From positions 1 to 5,224 of the forward strand of contig JAITMI010000053.1 in the NCBI GenBank assembly GCA_031277435.1: DNA of 5,224 nucleotides, given 5' to 3'. This document shows positions 1-5,224 of this stretch, piece after piece. This DNA comes from Pseudomonadales bacterium (lineage in GTDB: Bacteria > Pseudomonadota > Gammaproteobacteria > Pseudomonadales > Pseudohongiellaceae). Position numbers and translations under genes: made by a program. Within the stretch, counting starts at the first letter, position 1, and every line of letters begins with the position of its first letter. The notes under the pieces were generated by a model that was given only the letters and a program-made list of their open reading frames with translations, did not search any database and was not told the DNA's origin.

Positions 1-881
1 GGGTTGAAACCGGAGCTGATGCGGGTGAAATCCACCGGGTTCAGCAAGAAGGCGCGGCTCATGCTCTCGCCCTGGGGGCTGTAGAAGCTGCTGTCGCCGT
101 CGCTGTTTTCGTAGCGCAGGGCGATGCGGGTCTGGCCGCCGCTGGTGTATTCGGCGGCGAGGATGCGGCCTTGGCCGACGTATTGGCCGTCCAGGTATAG
201 TTCTTCATAAAGTACGCCAAAGCTGTCGCCGGTCTTGGTGTCCTGCATGAAGTCCACCACGCCGCTGAAGATGTTGGACAGGTCCATCGCCAAGGCGGCG
301 CTGATGTCGTTGCGTTGGGCGGAGAGGAACAGTGAGCCGTCGATTTGCACTTCGCGCCACACCGGGCGCACTTCCGGCTCCTTGAGCAGGTGCTCGAGCG
401 TGTAGCCGCCAGTATCCTGGCGGGTGAGCAGCCAGCTTTCAAGCGGCGTCTTGACCAGTTCCAGGCTCTGCACGTGCGCGTCCGGGGTGAGCTGGAACGC
501 CAGGTTGTCGCCGGGATGCAGCCGGGTCAGCAACTGGGCTTGTTCGCTGTCAGCGGTGACCTCGATCACCTGCTGCGCGCCAAGACCGGCGCGCTGGAAC
601 AATACCGACAAGCTGTCACCGGGTTTCACTTCCAACCATAGGCGCGAATCTGGTTCGGAAGCAGGCGCCAACAAGGCGGCGATGGGGTCGAAGCTTGCAT
701 TACCGGCGGGGATGAGCGGCCCAAGCGCGATAAAGTCATCCGCCGACCGCTGGTTACTTTCCGCCTTGGGAAAGAAGGTGAGCGCGATCAACAGTGAGGT
801 AAGGGTTGCCAGAAGATATTGATGATGCCGAGGCAAGTGCCGGTCGAGATGTTCTTTGTTGAGTAGTTGTAGTAAACGCAT
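1..881 (-). CDS. OapA/M23-family murein DD-endopeptidase, N-terminal part (cut by window edge)
   Basis: Partial gene: 293 codons are visible from ATG at 881-879 before the window ends. Seen: a basic N-terminus (MRLLQLLNKEHLDRHLPRHH), one hydrophobic anchor at about residues 22-37, and a low-complexity linker. An OapA/LysM-like segment follows at about 80-165 (VKPGDSLSVLFQRAGL at 85-100), then a Csd3-N2-like domain at about 170-285 (LSAQRNDISAALAMDL; GDSFGVLYEELYLDGQYVG). The sequence stops at RISSGFN (287-293), the usual opening of the M23 zinc-peptidase domain, so the metal-binding His and Asp residues lie outside. Family knowledge: such inner-membrane-anchored periplasmic enzymes cleave peptidoglycan cross-links during wall growth. 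Divergence from tyrS matches Pseudomonas-type gene order. The frame stays open upstream to a stop at 959-961, but only TTG codons are available there, so the ATG at 881 is preferred. No clear Shine-Dalgarno precedes it. The protein could be called MepM-like; the exact paralogue is not resolvable here. Confidence 0.93.
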   Translation of the reverse strand, partial: MRLLQLLNKEHLDRHLPRHHQYLLATLTSLLIALTFFPKAESNQRSADDFIALGPLIPAGNASFDPIAALLAPASEPDSRLWLEVKPGDSLSVLFQRAGLGAQQVIEVTADSEQAQLLTRLHPGDNLAFQLTPDAHVQSLELVKTPLESWLLTRQDTGGYTLEHLLKEPEVRPVWREVQIDGSLFLSAQRNDISAALAMDLSNIFSGVVDFMQDTKTGDSFGVLYEELYLDGQYVGQGRILAAEYTSGGQTRIALRYENSDGDSSFYSPQGESMSRAFLLNPVDFTRISSGFN

Positions 882-934
882 GGAGTATGGTAAGGGCAAA
901 AATGAAAAAGACCCAGGGCGCGGGCAATGGTGGG

Positions 935-943
935 ATTGTAGCA
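935..943 (-). promoter_or_regulatory. Extended -10 promoter for the M23 peptidase gene
   Basis: The minus strand reads TGCTACAAT: a TG extension, one base, then a -10 hexamer TACAAT that differs from TATAAT at one position. No good -35 hexamer lies 16-18 bp upstream (the best is GTAGTC), which fits an extended -10 promoter. Transcription would start near 928 and give a leader of about 45 nt before the ATG at 881. This is inferred from motif and position only. Confidence 0.5.
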
Positions 944-1002
944 AAAAGCCCCGCCATGACTACCCTTGCGCACTGCCTGAAGTGGAGCCTCCTTGGCCGA
1001 AT

Positions 1003-1031
1003 TTGACCACGGACAGGGATAGAAGTTTCAT
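1003..1031 (+). promoter_or_regulatory. Candidate sigma-70 promoter for tyrS
   Basis: TTGACC (1003-1008, five of six matches to the -35 consensus) is separated by exactly 17 bp from TTTCAT (1026-1031, four of six to -10). Transcription would begin near 1038 and leave a leader of roughly 108 nt containing the 1055-1099 hairpin. It lies back-to-back with the peptidase promoter about 60 bp away. A weaker alternative is TAAAGT at 1108-1113, which lacks a convincing -35. Confidence 0.45.
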
Positions 1032-1054
1032 TGCTCAGTGCAGGAACTTTCGCG

Positions 1055-1107
1055 CGCCCGGATTGCCGCCACGCCAGCCTCGCGTGGCATTGCCGGGCGG
1101 CTTTTAG
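1055..1107 (+). terminator. Two-tier hairpin followed by TTTT in the tyrS leader (attenuator-like)
   Basis: The outer stem CGCCCGG (1055-1061) pairs perfectly with CCGGGCG (1093-1099). Inside it, GCCACGC (1068-1074) pairs perfectly with GCGTGGC (1082-1088) around a 7-nt loop. The internal loop is ATTGCC on one side and ATTG on the other. The stem is followed by GCTTTTAG, so there is only a four-T run. The shape resembles an intrinsic terminator or attenuator, but the short T tract would make termination weak. It sits between the proposed tyrS promoter and the tyrS start. The structure is seen in the sequence; a regulatory role is inferred. Confidence 0.4.
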
Positions 1108-1145
1108 TAAAGTGCGCGGCTTTCAGAACCGGGCCGGAACACGCC

Positions 1146-2429
1146 ATGCCGAATCACCCCGCCAACATCGCTCAACTCCTGCGTGACCGCGGATTGGTGG
1201 TGCAGACCTCCGCCGCCGAGGAACTCGACGCGCACCTGAGTGGCGCCTGCCGCACCGTCTATTGCGGCTTCGACCCCACCGCCGACAGTCTGCACATCGG
1301 CTCCCTGGTGCCGCTTTTGGTCCTGCGTCGCGTGCAGCTTGCCGGGCATCGCCCGATCGCCTTGGCCGGCGGCGCTACCGGCATGATCGGCGACCCCAGT
1401 TTCAAATCCGCCGAACGCAAGCTGAATTCAGCGGAAGTCACTCAGGAATGGACCGCCAAGATCAAGGCGCAACTGGAACGCTTCATCGATTTCGATTGCG
1501 GCGAAAATTCCGCCATCGTCGCCAACAATCTGGACTGGACCGCGCCGCTCGATCTGCTCACGTTTCTGCGCGACATCGGCAAGCATTTTTCGGTGAACGC
1601 GATGATCCACAAGGACAGCGTCAAGCAGCGCATCGAGCGCGAAGGCGAGGGCATTTCCTTCACCGAATTCACCTACATGATCTTGCAGTCCTACGACTTC
1701 GCCGTGCTCAACCGCGATTATGACTGTACCTTACAAATCGGCGGCAGCGATCAGTGGGGCAACATCACCGGCGGCATTGATCTCACGCGCCGGCTCAATC
1801 AGCGGCAAGTGTTCGGGTTGACGCTGCCGCTCGTTACCAAGGCCGACGGCGGCAAGTTCGGCAAGACCGAGAGCGGCACGATCTGGCTCGATCCATCCAA
1901 AACGTCTTGTTACGCCTTTTATCAGTTCTGGATCAACAGCGCCGACGCCGACGTATACAATTTCTTGCGCTATTTCACCTTTCTTGATGTGGCCGAAATC
2001 GACGCCATCGAAGCGCGCGACAAAGCCGCCAGCGGCAAACCCGAGGCGCAAGGCATTCTGGCACGGGAGGTTACGTTGCTGGTGCATGGCGAGGAAGGCT
2101 TGCGCGCCGCCGAGCGCATTAGCGAAGCGCTTTTCAGCGGCGACCTCAGCCAGCTTACCCAAGAGGATTTTGCGCAACTGGCGCTCGATGGGTTGCCCAC
2201 GAGCACGCAGGCCACCGGGGGCTTGACCTTGGTGGAGGCGCTGGTGCAAAGCGGCTTGGCGTCCTCCAACCGCGCCGCGCGTGAATTCATCGGCAATGGC
2301 GCGGTCAACGTCAATGGTGAGAAAATCAGCGACCCCGCCGCGTTGCTTGATGCCGTGCCGGCGCGCCACGGCCGCTACTATCTCTTGCGCCGCGGCAAGA
2401 AACAGTTTCATTTATTGCAGGCGTTATAA
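1146..2429 (+). CDS. tyrS: Tyrosyl-tRNA synthetase (TyrRS)
   Basis: Cytoplasmic class I aminoacyl-tRNA synthetase that charges tRNA-Tyr with tyrosine using ATP. The 427 residues match the family size (about 424 in E. coli). Seen: the nucleotide-binding signature [15 protein letters not shown] (39-53, a HIGH-type motif), [20 protein letters not shown], the tyrosine-pocket stretch [20 protein letters not shown], and the KMSKS-type loop KFGKT (237-241). A C-terminal S4-like RNA-binding domain runs from about 360 to 425 and ends near [19 protein letters not shown]. The frame is open back to an ATG at 1038. The ATG at 1146 is chosen because it gives the normal family N-terminus, and the upstream 36 codons lie over the leader hairpin and look unlike protein. 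Only a weak GGAA precedes it, 6-9 nt upstream. The gene is divergent from the M23 peptidase gene and 50 bp upstream of cbpA. An oddity is that the second His of the HIGH motif is Ser. Confidence 0.97.
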   Translation: MPNHPANIAQLLRDRGLVVQTSAAEELDAHLSGACRTVYCGFDPTADSLHIGSLVPLLVLRRVQLAGHRPIALAGGATGMIGDPSFKSAERKLNSAEVTQEWTAKIKAQLERFIDFDCGENSAIVANNLDWTAPLDLLTFLRDIGKHFSVNAMIHKDSVKQRIEREGEGISFTEFTYMILQSYDFAVLNRDYDCTLQIGGSDQWGNITGGIDLTRRLNQRQVFGLTLPLVTKADGGKFGKTESGTIWLDPSKTSCYAFYQFWINSADADVYNFLRYFTFLDVAEIDAIEARDKAASGKPEAQGILAREVTLLVHGEEGLRAAERISEALFSGDLSQLTQEDFAQLALDGLPTSTQATGGLTLVEALVQSGLASSNRAAREFIGNGAVNVNGEKISDPAALLDAVPARHGRYYLLRRGKKQFHLLQAL

Positions 2430-2465
2430 AACTGCCGTTATAAGGCAGCCGTTCTAAAATTTGCC
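2423..2465 (+). repeat. Three imperfect 14-15-bp tandem repeats between tyrS and cbpA
   Basis: Three consecutive units all begin GTT(A/C)TAA and end GCC: 2423-2436 GTTATAAAACTGCC, 2437-2450 GTTATAAGGCAGCC and 2451-2465 GTTCTAAAATTTGCC. The first unit includes the last Leu codon bases and the TAA stop of tyrS. CTGCC (2432-2436) and GGCAG (2444-2448) can also form a 5-bp hairpin with a 7-nt loop. The units contain -10-like TATAA and TAAAAT strings, so this could contribute a weak promoter for cbpA, but no matching -35 is evident. Confidence 0.5.
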
Positions 2466-2466
2466 C

Positions 2467-2471
2467 GAGGA
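2467..2471 (+). promoter_or_regulatory. Ribosome binding site of cbpA
   Basis: GAGGA ends 8 nt before the ATG at 2480, an ordinary spacing that confirms this start. A second purine run, GGAG, directly abuts the ATG and is too close to act as the site. Confidence 0.6.
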
Positions 2472-2479
2472 TTGCGGAG

Positions 2480-3433
2480 ATGGAATTCAAGGACTATTAC
2501 GCCATCCTCGGCGTGGCGCCCGACGCCAGCGCCGAGGAGATCAAAAAAGCCTACAAGCGGCTGGCGCGCCGCTATCATCCGGATGTCAGCAAGGAAAAGG
2601 ACGCTGAAGCCAAATTCAAGGAAGTCGGCGAAGCCTACGAAGCCTTGAGCGACGGCGCCAAACGCGCCGAATACGATCAATTGCGCCGCTATGGCGCGCG
2701 CGGGCCGGGTGAGCAATTTACGCCGCCGCCGGGCTGGGAAGCCTCGGGGAATTTTCATGGCGGCGAAGGCGCGGGGTTCAGCGAATTTTTTGAAACGCTG
2801 TTTGGCGGCGGTTTCCGCCGGAGCGGCTTTGGCGGCCAAGCGGTACGGATGCGCGGCGAAGACGTGCAAGCCGAGTTGGCGCTGCTCTTGGAAGAAGCCT
2901 ACAGCGGCGCCGAACAAGTGCTGGAAGTGCGCGTGCCGGAAGTCGACGAACAGGGCCGTATGCAGCGCCGTCTGCGCAAGCTCAAGGTAAAGATTCCCGC
3001 TGGCGCCACCAGTGGCACGGTGCTGCGGATGCGCGGGCAGGGCGCGCCCGGCATGGGCGGCGGCGAGAATGGCGATCTCTTGGTCACGATCCGCCTGGCG
3101 CCGCATCCCTTGTTCAGCGTGGAAGGTAAAGATGTGTCGCTGGTAGTGCCGGTCTTGCCCTGGGAAGCCGCGCTCGGCGCCAAAATCACCGTGCCCACGC
3201 TCAAGGGCCGCACGCGGGTCAATGTGCCGGCGCATAGCCAGAGCGGCGCCAAGCTGCGGCTGAGCGGGCAGGGCTTGCCGGGCCAGCCGAATGGCGATTG
3301 TTATCTCTTATTGAAAGTGGTGATGCCCGAGAGCGTCGCCGAAGCCGATGCCGAACTTTATCGCCAACTGGCGGCCAATTTCGCCGCCGCCAACACCGCC
3401 AATCCCCGTGCCGCTTGGGAGGAATCCGTATGA
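2480..3433 (+). CDS. cbpA: DnaJ-like co-chaperone CbpA (curved-DNA-binding protein)
   Basis: Co-chaperone of DnaK: the J-domain stimulates the DnaK ATPase and the C-terminal beta domains bind clients. The E. coli homologue also binds curved DNA. The 317 residues compare with about 306 in E. coli. Seen: a J-domain at 1-70 ([12 protein letters not shown] start, helix [14 protein letters not shown], catalytic HPD at 33-35, then [13 protein letters not shown]). A Gly/Phe-rich linker covers about 73-115 ([20 protein letters not shown]). CTD1 begins near 124 and includes [22 protein letters not shown]2 begins near 209 (HPLF) and includes [10 protein letters not shown]. There are no CxxCxGxG zinc-finger repeats, which separates it from true DnaJ. 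It is followed by cbpM with an overlapping stop/start, and that pairing strongly supports CbpA over other zinc-less J-proteins. No heat-shock promoter was recognised upstream. Co-transcription with tyrS is possible. Confidence 0.95.
   Translation: MEFKDYYAILGVAPDASAEEIKKAYKRLARRYHPDVSKEKDAEAKFKEVGEAYEALSDGAKRAEYDQLRRYGARGPGEQFTPPPGWEASGNFHGGEGAGFSEFFETLFGGGFRRSGFGGQAVRMRGEDVQAELALLLEEAYSGAEQVLEVRVPEVDEQGRMQRRLRKLKVKIPAGATSGTVLRMRGQGAPGMGGGENGDLLVTIRLAPHPLFSVEGKDVSLVVPVLPWEAALGAKITVPTLKGRTRVNVPAHSQSGAKLRLSGQGLPGQPNGDCYLLLKVVMPESVAEADAELYRQLAANFAAANTANPRAAWEESV
3417..3424 (+). promoter_or_regulatory. Ribosome binding site of cbpM inside the cbpA 3' end
   Basis: GGGAGGAA lies within the last codons of cbpA and ends 5 nt before the ATG at 3430. 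It fixes the cbpM start and, together with the ATGA overlap, indicates coupled translation of the two proteins. Confidence 0.7.
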
Positions 3434-3753
3434 CGGACTTCATTGTGGAAAGCCTGGACGATACCTTGTATAGCCTGGTTGAGCTGTGCGCTTGCTGTCA
3501 TCTGGAGGAAGGCTTTGTCGTCACCTGCATTGAGCATGGCGTGGTGGAAGTGAACGGCCCGCTCAGCGCCCAGTGGCGTTTCAGCAACCGGGCGCGCCTG
3601 CGCCTGCAAAAAGCCTGGCGCCTGCACCGCGATCTCGACGTGCAGCCCGCCGCGCTGCCCTTGGTACTGCAATTGCTCGGCGAACTCGATGCCTTGCGGC
3701 AGGAGAACCGCGGTTTGTATCTGCGGCTGCGGCACTGGGAAGACGGGTTGTAG
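3430..3753 (+). CDS. cbpM: Chaperone modulatory protein CbpM
   Basis: Small MerR-like helical regulator that binds the J-domain of CbpA and inhibits both its co-chaperone and DNA-binding activity (known from E. coli). The 107 residues match the family size (about 101). Seen: an N-terminal helix-turn-helix-like part ([20 protein letters not shown], then EHGVVEVNG at 35-43), a hinge QWRFSNRAR, and a long C-terminal helical segment. That segment has the family pattern [13 protein letters not shown] and [20 protein letters not shown], consistent with a coiled-coil end. The ATG overlaps the cbpA TGA by four bases (ATGA) and has a strong Shine-Dalgarno. The frame extends upstream to 3298, but that part is a shadow of cbpA. 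Oddity: a cysteine/histidine cluster, C20, C22, C23, H24, C33 and H36, in the first helices. Confidence 0.9.
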   Translation: MTDFIVESLDDTLYSLVELCACCHLEEGFVVTCIEHGVVEVNGPLSAQWRFSNRARLRLQKAWRLHRDLDVQPAALPLVLQLLGELDALRQENRGLYLRLRHWEDGL

Positions 3754-3771
3754 GCAGAGAGACAAGGCAGC

Positions 3772-3820
3772 AAAAAATTTTTCCGCGCTTGACCCTTTTT
3801 TAGCGGTCATTCCGTTTATA
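3772..3820 (+). promoter_or_regulatory. Candidate promoter with UP-like A/T tract for the lipoprotein unit
   Basis: The tract AAAAAATTTTT (3772-3782) lies just upstream of TTGACC (3789-3794), the position of an UP element next to a -35 box. The -10 is poor: the best nearby strings are GTTTAT (3814-3819, 19-bp spacer) and TTTATA (3815-3820, 20-bp spacer). A further possibility is TATTGT at 3836-3841 with no good -35. A promoter in this 112-bp gap is plausible, but its exact position is uncertain. Confidence 0.3.
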
Positions 3821-3848
3821 GCCGCCGTGATCCCCTATTGTTCAGGCC

Positions 3849-3853
3849 AGGAG
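3849..3853 (+). promoter_or_regulatory. Ribosome binding site of the lipoprotein gene
   Basis: AGGAG lies 12 nt before the ATG at 3866, longer than the usual 5-9 nt. No in-frame ATG, GTG or TTG lies closer, so this is the best site for the start that yields a proper signal peptide. Confidence 0.4.
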
Positions 3854-3865
3854 CTTACGCTTGTT

Positions 3866-4369
3866 ATGTTGTCGAGAATCAAGGCCATACCAATCAAACT
3901 CAAACTGCTGTCATTGTTGTGCGCGCTGCTGCTCTTGTCTGGCTGCGCCGAGTTGCAGCACCATAAACTGGAAAGCAGCGTCATCGGGCAAAGCGCCGCG
4001 CAGCTTGCCAATACCATGCGCTTGCGGCCAAGCATCAACCCCAGCGGCATGGAATATTATTGTCTCGTGTGCAATGGCGATCCCATGCGGACCTATACCA
4101 ATGGGGCGGGCAATACGGTAGCCGTGTATTTCTTTCGCTCGGGATGGGATTATTCGTCCTATTGCGAGGAAGATTATTACGGCGTGTATTGTGAAGGCGG
4201 CTATTCGCAATGTTTCACGGCGGAATTGCGCTTTGAATTGCGTAACGATATCGTCATCAACAGCGAGACTTTCGTAGCCGAAGGCAATAGAGTGCCGCTG
4301 TATACCGAGCCCTGCGGTAACTACATGGCGATCGACATGCCCGGCGATCCCTATGATGATAACTATTAA
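3866..4369 (+). CDS. Uncharacterised cysteine-rich lipoprotein
   Basis: I do not recognise a named family. Seen: 167 residues opening with a classic lipoprotein signal peptide, with basic residues in MLSRIKAIPIKLK, a hydrophobic core LLSLLCALLL, and the lipobox LSGC at 24-27, so C27 would be lipidated. Residue +2 is Ala, which usually means sorting to the outer membrane. The mature part has six further cysteines (66, 69, 100, 109, 116, 150), is rich in Tyr and acidic residues, and ends in the acidic tail GDPYDDNY. SSVIGQSAAQL after the lipid anchor and CFTAELRFELRND in the second half faintly recall small BamE/SmpA-like lipoproteins (a G-x-S-xx-L start and a later C...F.L.N strand). That resemblance is weak. 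The ATG at 3866 is chosen for the signal peptide. The region is lower in GC than cbpA. Three different stop codons follow in frame. It probably shares a transcript with the downstream membrane protein. Confidence 0.85.
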   Translation: MLSRIKAIPIKLKLLSLLCALLLLSGCAELQHHKLESSVIGQSAAQLANTMRLRPSINPSGMEYYCLVCNGDPMRTYTNGAGNTVAVYFFRSGWDYSSYCEEDYYGVYCEGGYSQCFTAELRFELRNDIVINSETFVAEGNRVPLYTEPCGNYMAIDMPGDPYDDNY

Positions 4370-4393
4370 TGATAGCGATTGAAGCCTCTAGTC

Positions 4394-4400
4394 AAAGGAG
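4394..4400 (+). promoter_or_regulatory. Ribosome binding site selecting a GTG start
   Basis: AAAGGAG ends 9 nt before GTG at 4410. The alternative starts, GTG 4425 and ATG 4431, would lie 24 and 30 nt away, so this site decides for the GTG at 4410. Confidence 0.6.
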
Positions 4401-4409
4401 CCCCCCGTA

Positions 4410-5156
4410 GTGAGTTATCCAGCCGTGGCCATGCCTGAACCATCCGCCTTGGGTGAGCTGCGGGTTGTAAAAAGCATCCCCTGGTCGAGTTTTGCCTGGG
4501 TGGCGCTGGAATTGGCCTTGCTTGTTGCCATCGTGTGGCTGTTGTGGCGCGAGGGATTGCTGACGCAGCGCCCGGCCCTGGCGGCGTGCGCGCTGCTTAC
4601 GGGGGGCATCATCGCGGCGCACATGGCGGTGTTCGGCGTTCGTCCGCTCATGGGCTTTGTGCTCGATCCGGGAGTTTTTACATTGGGCCACAAGGGTTTT
4701 CGTTTTGGCGCCAGAGAAATTCCCTACCGCGCCATCCGTTATCTGCGGCATGACTATGGCTATCACTACACCGATATCGGCCTGCCGGAAAAACACCGCA
4801 TCCGGCTGTATTGGCAGCACTGGGGCGACCCGGCGCTGTGGGGCGCGGCGCTGGCCGAACACAGCCTAGCGGGGCTGTTGGACAGCGCGAGGGCGACCTT
4901 GAAGCGGCATGTCACGCTGGATTTCGGCGGCATGGTGAAACTCAACGGCGACACACTGAGCATCAAGGGCAAGCGCTTGCCGCTTGGCGACATCGATTTC
5001 GTGGCCGATTCCTTCGGCTCCACCTGGGGCGGCGAATACGGCGTCCTGCGCGTAGGCGCGCATGGGCAGACCTGGGAAGCCGATCTGAGCAAGATTCGCA
5101 ATCCGCATGTCTTGATGGCGCTGTTGGAGTTGCTGCTACAGCCTGAGCGAGTTTGA
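4410..5156 (+). CDS. Uncharacterised two-helix membrane protein with two PH-like domains
   Basis: No named family is recognised. Seen: 248 residues from a GTG start supported by AAAGGAG. A short N-terminal tail is followed by two hydrophobic helices at about 27-46 (SSFAWVALELALLVAIVWLL) and 55-75 (PALAACALLTGGIIAAHMAVF) joined by a short loop. The remainder is soluble and beta-rich with two similar halves. The first, at about 86-150 (FTLGHKGFRFGAREIPYRAI), ends in an amphipathic helix. The second, at about 167-248 (VKLNGDTLSIKGKRLPLGDI), ends in LMALLELLLQ. This topology, a helical hairpin plus a strand-rich domain whose strands carry an 'I.Y..I' pattern, resembles bacterial PH-domain membrane proteins (bPH type). 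That is an inference from pattern, not a confirmed match. It starts 40 bp after the lipoprotein stop, same strand, with no terminator between, so the two genes are likely co-transcribed. Confidence 0.82.
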   Translation: MSYPAVAMPEPSALGELRVVKSIPWSSFAWVALELALLVAIVWLLWREGLLTQRPALAACALLTGGIIAAHMAVFGVRPLMGFVLDPGVFTLGHKGFRFGAREIPYRAIRYLRHDYGYHYTDIGLPEKHRIRLYWQHWGDPALWGAALAEHSLAGLLDSARATLKRHVTLDFGGMVKLNGDTLSIKGKRLPLGDIDFVADSFGSTWGGEYGVLRVGAHGQTWEADLSKIRNPHVLMALLELLLQPERV

Positions 5157-5180
5157 AACCTGCTTATGGACTGGCGCGAC

Positions 5181-5211
5181 CCTGGTGCATTGTGCAAACC
5201 AGGACGCCTGG
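5181..5211. repeat. Mutually exclusive short hairpins after the last gene
   Basis: CCTGG (5181-5185), CCAGG (5199-5203) and CCTGG (5207-5211) can pair in two ways. One is CCTGGTGCA/TGC-AA-ACCAGG, with nine pairs, a 2-nt bulge and a TTG loop. The other is CCAGG-ACG-CCTGG with a 3-nt loop. No T run follows on the plus strand within the window, so this is not a standard terminator. Confidence 0.4.
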
Positions 5212-5224
5212 GTATTCTGCGCCC

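Noticed and set aside
345..822. Overlapping plus-strand open frames
   Set aside because: They lie opposite the M23 peptidase gene, whose minus-strand translation shows continuous family motifs.
856..1107. 83-codon plus-strand frame in the divergent region
   Set aside because: No ribosome site or recognisable motif; it crosses both promoter candidates and the start of the peptidase gene.
1038..1145. 36-codon N-terminal extension of tyrS from ATG 1038
   Set aside because: It would add residues not found in the family and translate through the 1055-1099 hairpin; the ATG at 1146 gives the normal start.
1731..2411. Open frame of 226 codons on the minus strand
   Set aside because: It is antisense to the well-supported tyrS and has no motif or ribosome site; treated as a codon-bias shadow.
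2432..2448. Terminator after tyrS (CTGCC/GGCAG hairpin)
   Set aside because: The stem is only 5 bp and no T run follows; it arises from the tandem repeats.
2438..3235. Long open frame of 265 codons on the minus strand
   Set aside because: It lies entirely opposite cbpA, which has clear J-domain and CTD motifs. The product has no recognisable domain, and high-GC codon bias commonly keeps antisense frames open.
3754..3800. Intrinsic terminator after cbpM
   Set aside because: T-rich stretches are present (3778-3782 and near 3795-3801) but no GC-rich stem precedes either, so a terminator is not supported.
5166..5224. Possible start of a further plus-strand gene (ATG 5166, MDWRDPGALCKPG...)
   Set aside because: The frame is open to the window edge, but only about 20 codons are visible, with no good Shine-Dalgarno and no recognised motif. 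A minus-strand gene ending at TAA 5163-5165 is equally possible.

Overview
The window looks like a core chromosomal segment from a gammaproteobacterium with moderately high GC content. Three things point there: a tyrosyl-tRNA synthetase gene (tyrS) divergent from an OapA/M23-type cell-wall peptidase gene (an arrangement known from Pseudomonas and relatives), a TyrRS that reads very much like the E. coli enzyme, and a CbpA/CbpM co-chaperone pair. No phage, transposon, CRISPR, tRNA or rRNA sequence was recognised. The genus cannot be named from this sequence.

Layout. Bases 1-881 (minus strand) hold the N-terminal 293 codons of a membrane-anchored murein endopeptidase of the M23 family; the window edge cuts it just where the catalytic domain begins. 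Bases 882-1145 form a divergent regulatory region. It has an extended -10 promoter reading left, a TTGACC/TTTCAT promoter candidate reading right, and a strong two-tier hairpin in the presumed tyrS leader. Bases 1146-2429 are tyrS. A 50-bp gap made largely of three imperfect 14-15-bp tandem repeats leads to cbpA (2480-3433), a DnaJ-like co-chaperone. cbpA is translationally coupled through an ATGA overlap to cbpM (3430-3753), its modulator.

A 112-bp gap with an A6T5 tract and a TTGACC box precedes a second, uncharacterised unit. It consists of a small cysteine-rich lipoprotein (3866-4369) and, 40 bp later, a protein with two membrane helices and what look like two PH-like beta-rich domains (4410-5156). 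The last 68 bases contain alternative short hairpins and no gene that can be called.

Functional reading. tyrS supplies Tyr-tRNA for translation. CbpA works with DnaK in protein folding, and CbpM binds the CbpA J-domain to restrain it. The M23 protein acts on peptidoglycan. The lipoprotein/PH-like pair is the only part without a clear function. It may be a small envelope module, but that rests on gene order and protein topology only.
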